A stretch of 64,000 nt of DNA from Stenotrophomonas terrae. Lineage in GTDB: Bacteria; Pseudomonadota; Gammaproteobacteria; Xanthomonadales; Xanthomonadaceae. Shown here in pieces: positions 61,979 through 64,000 of this stretch. Every line of letters begins with the position of its first letter. Positions within the stretch are counted from its first letter, which is position 1. The stretch covers positions 1-64,000 of the forward strand of contig NZ_LDJJ01000031.1 in NCBI RefSeq assembly GCF_001431465.1, read 5' to 3'. The position numbers and the translations under genes are program-made. A model generated the notes under the pieces. It had not been told where the DNA came from, searched no databases, and worked only from the letters and a program-made list of their open reading frames with translations.

Positions 61979-63484
61979 ATGTCTCCCGAGCTCACTGCAG
62001 CCCTGTCCCTCTGCCGCAACCTGCCCTCGCCACCGGCCATCGCTGTCCGTTTGATCGAGCTTGCGCAGGATCCGGAAACCGACATCGCCAGCGCTGCCGA
62101 CGTCATCGCGTTGGACATGGGCTTGAGCGCACGCATGATGCGCATCGCCAATTCCCCGCTGTACGCCAGCCGCCGCCGCATCGAGAACCTCGGCCAGGCA
62201 TTGACCATGCTCGGCCTCAACGCGACCTTGCAGCTGGCACTGGGCTTCAGCCTGTCGCGCGCCCTGCGCGAAGATCAGAACCACGCAAACCAGCTGGATG
62301 CGGTCTGGCGGCGCAGCATCCTCAGCGCCCTGGCCGCACGCTATCTTGGCCTGGCGCGCAATGTGCGCCGCGTCGAAGAGCTGATGCTGGCCGGGCTGCT
62401 GCAGGACATCGGCATCCTGGCCCTGCTGCAGCTGCGCAGCGACAGCTACCCGGAGCTGCTTGCAAGCGCCGACAGCAACGACGCGTTGCTGGCCCGCGAG
62501 CGCACCATCCTGGATTGCAGCCATGCCGATATCGGCGCCGAGCTGTGCGAGCAATGGGGCCTGCCACCGTATCTGGTAGAGGCCATCCGCCACAGCGAAG
62601 CACCGGCCGAGCCTGCCGACCTGTTCGAGCGCTGTGTCGCCCTGTCCGGAAGCATTGCCGAGATCTGGCTCAGCCAGGACACCGACCTGGCCCGTGACAC
62701 CGCCCTGCGGCTGGTGCATGCACAGCTGCAGATGGACAGCAGCCAGTTCGAGCAGGTGCTGCAGCAGGTCAGCCAGATGCTGCCGGAGATCAGCGCACTG
62801 TTCGATGTCCCGGTGCCCTCCCCGGCCCGCATCACCTACCTGCTGGACCACGCCAGCGAGCTGATGGCGCTGCGCAACCTGCGCGAGCTGCAGGACGCCA
62901 GTGCCTCCAAGCGGCGCGCCGACGATTTTGAACAACAGGCGCGCCGGCTGGCCGAACAGGCGCACCTGGATGCACTGACCGGCCTGTTGAACCGGCGCCA
63001 GCTGGAAGTGGTGCTGGCGCAGGAATTCGACCGCGCCGGCCGCGCCGACCGCCCCTTGTCGGTGGCCTTCATCGACCTGGATGATTTCAAGAAGATCAAC
63101 GACCAGCACGGCCACCTGGTCGGCGACCAGGTGCTGCAGGCTTTCGCCAGCCTGCTGCAGGGCCAGCTGCGCGGCAGCGACACCGTGGCCCGCTTCGGCG
63201 GCGAGGAATTCGTGGTCCTGTTCCCCGGCACCAACGAGCAGACCGCACTGGAAGTGATCCGCCGCGTCCTCGGCGCGATCACCCAGACCCCGATCGTCAC
63301 CGTTGCCGACATGCCCCTGCACGTCACCTTCTCCGCGGGCGTGGCCACGCATGGCGCCTACGAGCGCTTCACCGACATGCGCGACCTGCTCAAGGCCGCC
63401 GACGACGTGCTTTACCGCTCCAAGAACCTCGGCCGCAACCGGGTAATTGCCCGTGCACCGGACCCGCACCCCACCGCCTGCTGA
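61979..63484 (+). CDS. HDOD-GGDEF signalling protein (likely active diguanylate cyclase)
   Basis: This 501-residue soluble protein has an N-terminal HDOD domain (about 1-215: LPSPPAIAVRLIELAQDPETDI, MLGLNATLQLALGFSLSRAL, DIGILALLQL) and a C-terminal GGDEF domain (about 328-495). The active site GGEEF (407-411), the metal motif FIDLDDFKKINDQHGH and the inhibitory RxxD site (R398-D401) are intact, so it should make c-di-GMP and be feedback-inhibited. HDOD domains are usually protein-interaction modules. It lies between tsf and pyrH, after the tsf terminator. Confidence 0.92.
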   Translation: MSPELTAALSLCRNLPSPPAIAVRLIELAQDPETDIASAADVIALDMGLSARMMRIANSPLYASRRRIENLGQALTMLGLNATLQLALGFSLSRALREDQNHANQLDAVWRRSILSALAARYLGLARNVRRVEELMLAGLLQDIGILALLQLRSDSYPELLASADSNDALLARERTILDCSHADIGAELCEQWGLPPYLVEAIRHSEAPAEPADLFERCVALSGSIAEIWLSQDTDLARDTALRLVHAQLQMDSSQFEQVLQQVSQMLPEISALFDVPVPSPARITYLLDHASELMALRNLRELQDASASKRRADDFEQQARRLAEQAHLDALTGLLNRRQLEVVLAQEFDRAGRADRPLSVAFIDLDDFKKINDQHGHLVGDQVLQAFASLLQGQLRGSDTVARFGGEEFVVLFPGTNEQTALEVIRRVLGAITQTPIVTVADMPLHVTFSAGVATHGAYERFTDMRDLLKAADDVLYRSKNLGRNRVIARAPDPHPTAC

Positions 63485-63593
63485 ACCACGGAGCGATTGA
63501 GGTGCAGTTTGTCGCTGCATTGCAACAATAGATGTCACCTGAAACTGCGGCATCCGTTAGAATTCCCGCGTTTTCCAGCCATCTGAGGTCACC

Positions 63594-64000
63594 ATGTCCA
63601 AACCCACCTACCGCCGCATCCTGTTGAAACTTTCCGGGGAGGCGCTGATGGGGGATGAGGACTACGGCATCGACCCCAAAGTGATCAACCGCCTGGCCCA
63701 TGAAGTCATCGAGGCCCAGCAGGCCGGCGTTGAAATCGCCCTGGTGGTTGGCGGCGGCAACATCTTCCGCGGCGCCGGCCTGGCCGCTGGCGGCATGGAC
63801 CGGGTCACCGGCGACCATATGGGCATGCTGGCCACCGTCATCAATGCCCTGGCCATGCAGGACGCGCTTGAAAAGGCCGGCGGCAAGGCCCGCGTCATGA
63901 GTGCGATCAAAATAAATGATGTGTGCGAGGACTACATCCGCCGCCGCGCCATCCGCCACCTGGAAAAGGGCCGCCTGGTCATTTTCGCCGCCGGTACCGG
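63594..64000 (+). CDS. pyrH: UMP kinase, 5' part (runs off the window)
   Basis: This is the first 135 codons or so of UMP kinase, which phosphorylates UMP to UDP in pyrimidine synthesis. It starts [20 protein letters not shown] behind GAGGT and shows the amino-acid-kinase blocks [34 protein letters not shown] and [24 protein letters not shown] at 63558-63563 could be its -10 box, with a weak -35. The rpsB-tsf-pyrH order is the usual one except for the inserted HDOD-GGDEF gene. Confidence 0.96.
   Translation, partial: MSKPTYRRILLKLSGEALMGDEDYGIDPKVINRLAHEVIEAQQAGVEIALVVGGGNIFRGAGLAAGGMDRVTGDHMGMLATVINALAMQDALEKAGGKARVMSAIKINDVCEDYIRRRAIRHLEKGRLVIFAAGT

Overview
The window is high-GC proteobacterial chromosome, almost certainly from Stenotrophomonas or a very close Xanthomonadaceae relative. 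Three things point there: dense copies of a GTAG-flanked short palindrome (core gccgagcatggctcggc) like the SMAG repeats of S. maltophilia; drug-efflux operons laid out like macRS/macABC and emrRCAB of that species; and the housekeeping blocks map-glnD-dapD-dapE and rpsB-tsf-pyrH. No phage, integrase, IS transposase or CRISPR array was seen.

Layout. 1-5150: phosphate-starvation operon pstS-pstC-pstA-pstB-phoU behind a Pho box. 5300-7805: an RcnB-like periplasmic protein, then a three-gene metal-binding RiPP operon: a precursor with five EGKCG motifs, a DUF692/MNIO enzyme and a DUF2063 partner (HvfABC or bufferin type). 8069-9634: RNase T and a membrane protein with a degenerate GGDEF domain. 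10031-17098: a two-component system divergent from a MacABC tripartite efflux pump. 17267-21870 (minus): P1-family peptidase, RlmB and RNase R. 21943-23026: three tRNA-Leu(CAG) genes, each with its own promoter and terminator. 23205-27879 (minus): EmrB, EmrA, an outer-membrane factor and a MarR regulator with a perfect palindromic operator. 28094-34256: ParC, thiopurine methyltransferase, a bacterioferritin-like protein without the heme methionine, and a penicillin-acylase-family hydrolase. 34587-38464 (minus): RidA-like protein, CPA2 antiporter and asparagine synthetase B. 38582-43420: Sel1-repeat lipoprotein, pentapeptide-repeat protein, and a beta-propeller/Y_Y_Y/GGDEF membrane protein. 43462-49664 (minus): dapE, an ArsC/YffB-like protein, dapD, glnD and map. 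50036-59688: two tandem four-gene chaperone-usher pilus operons of the spore-coat-U (Csu-like) type. 59730-64000: rpsB, tsf, an HDOD-GGDEF protein and the start of pyrH.

The strongest candidate for an undescribed regulatory system is the asnB leader. A 32-codon reading frame with eight Asn codons is followed by a segment that can pair either with the Asn-codon run or with the 5' arm of a perfect Rho-independent terminator. This is the architecture of a ribosome-mediated (trp/his-type) attenuator, here sensing asparagine supply. The second highlight is the copper/metal-binding RiPP operon, where the ribosome-binding site and start codon of the modifying enzyme lie inside the codons for the last core motif of the precursor.

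All calls come from reading the sequence and remembered family features. No alignment, folding or database search was run.
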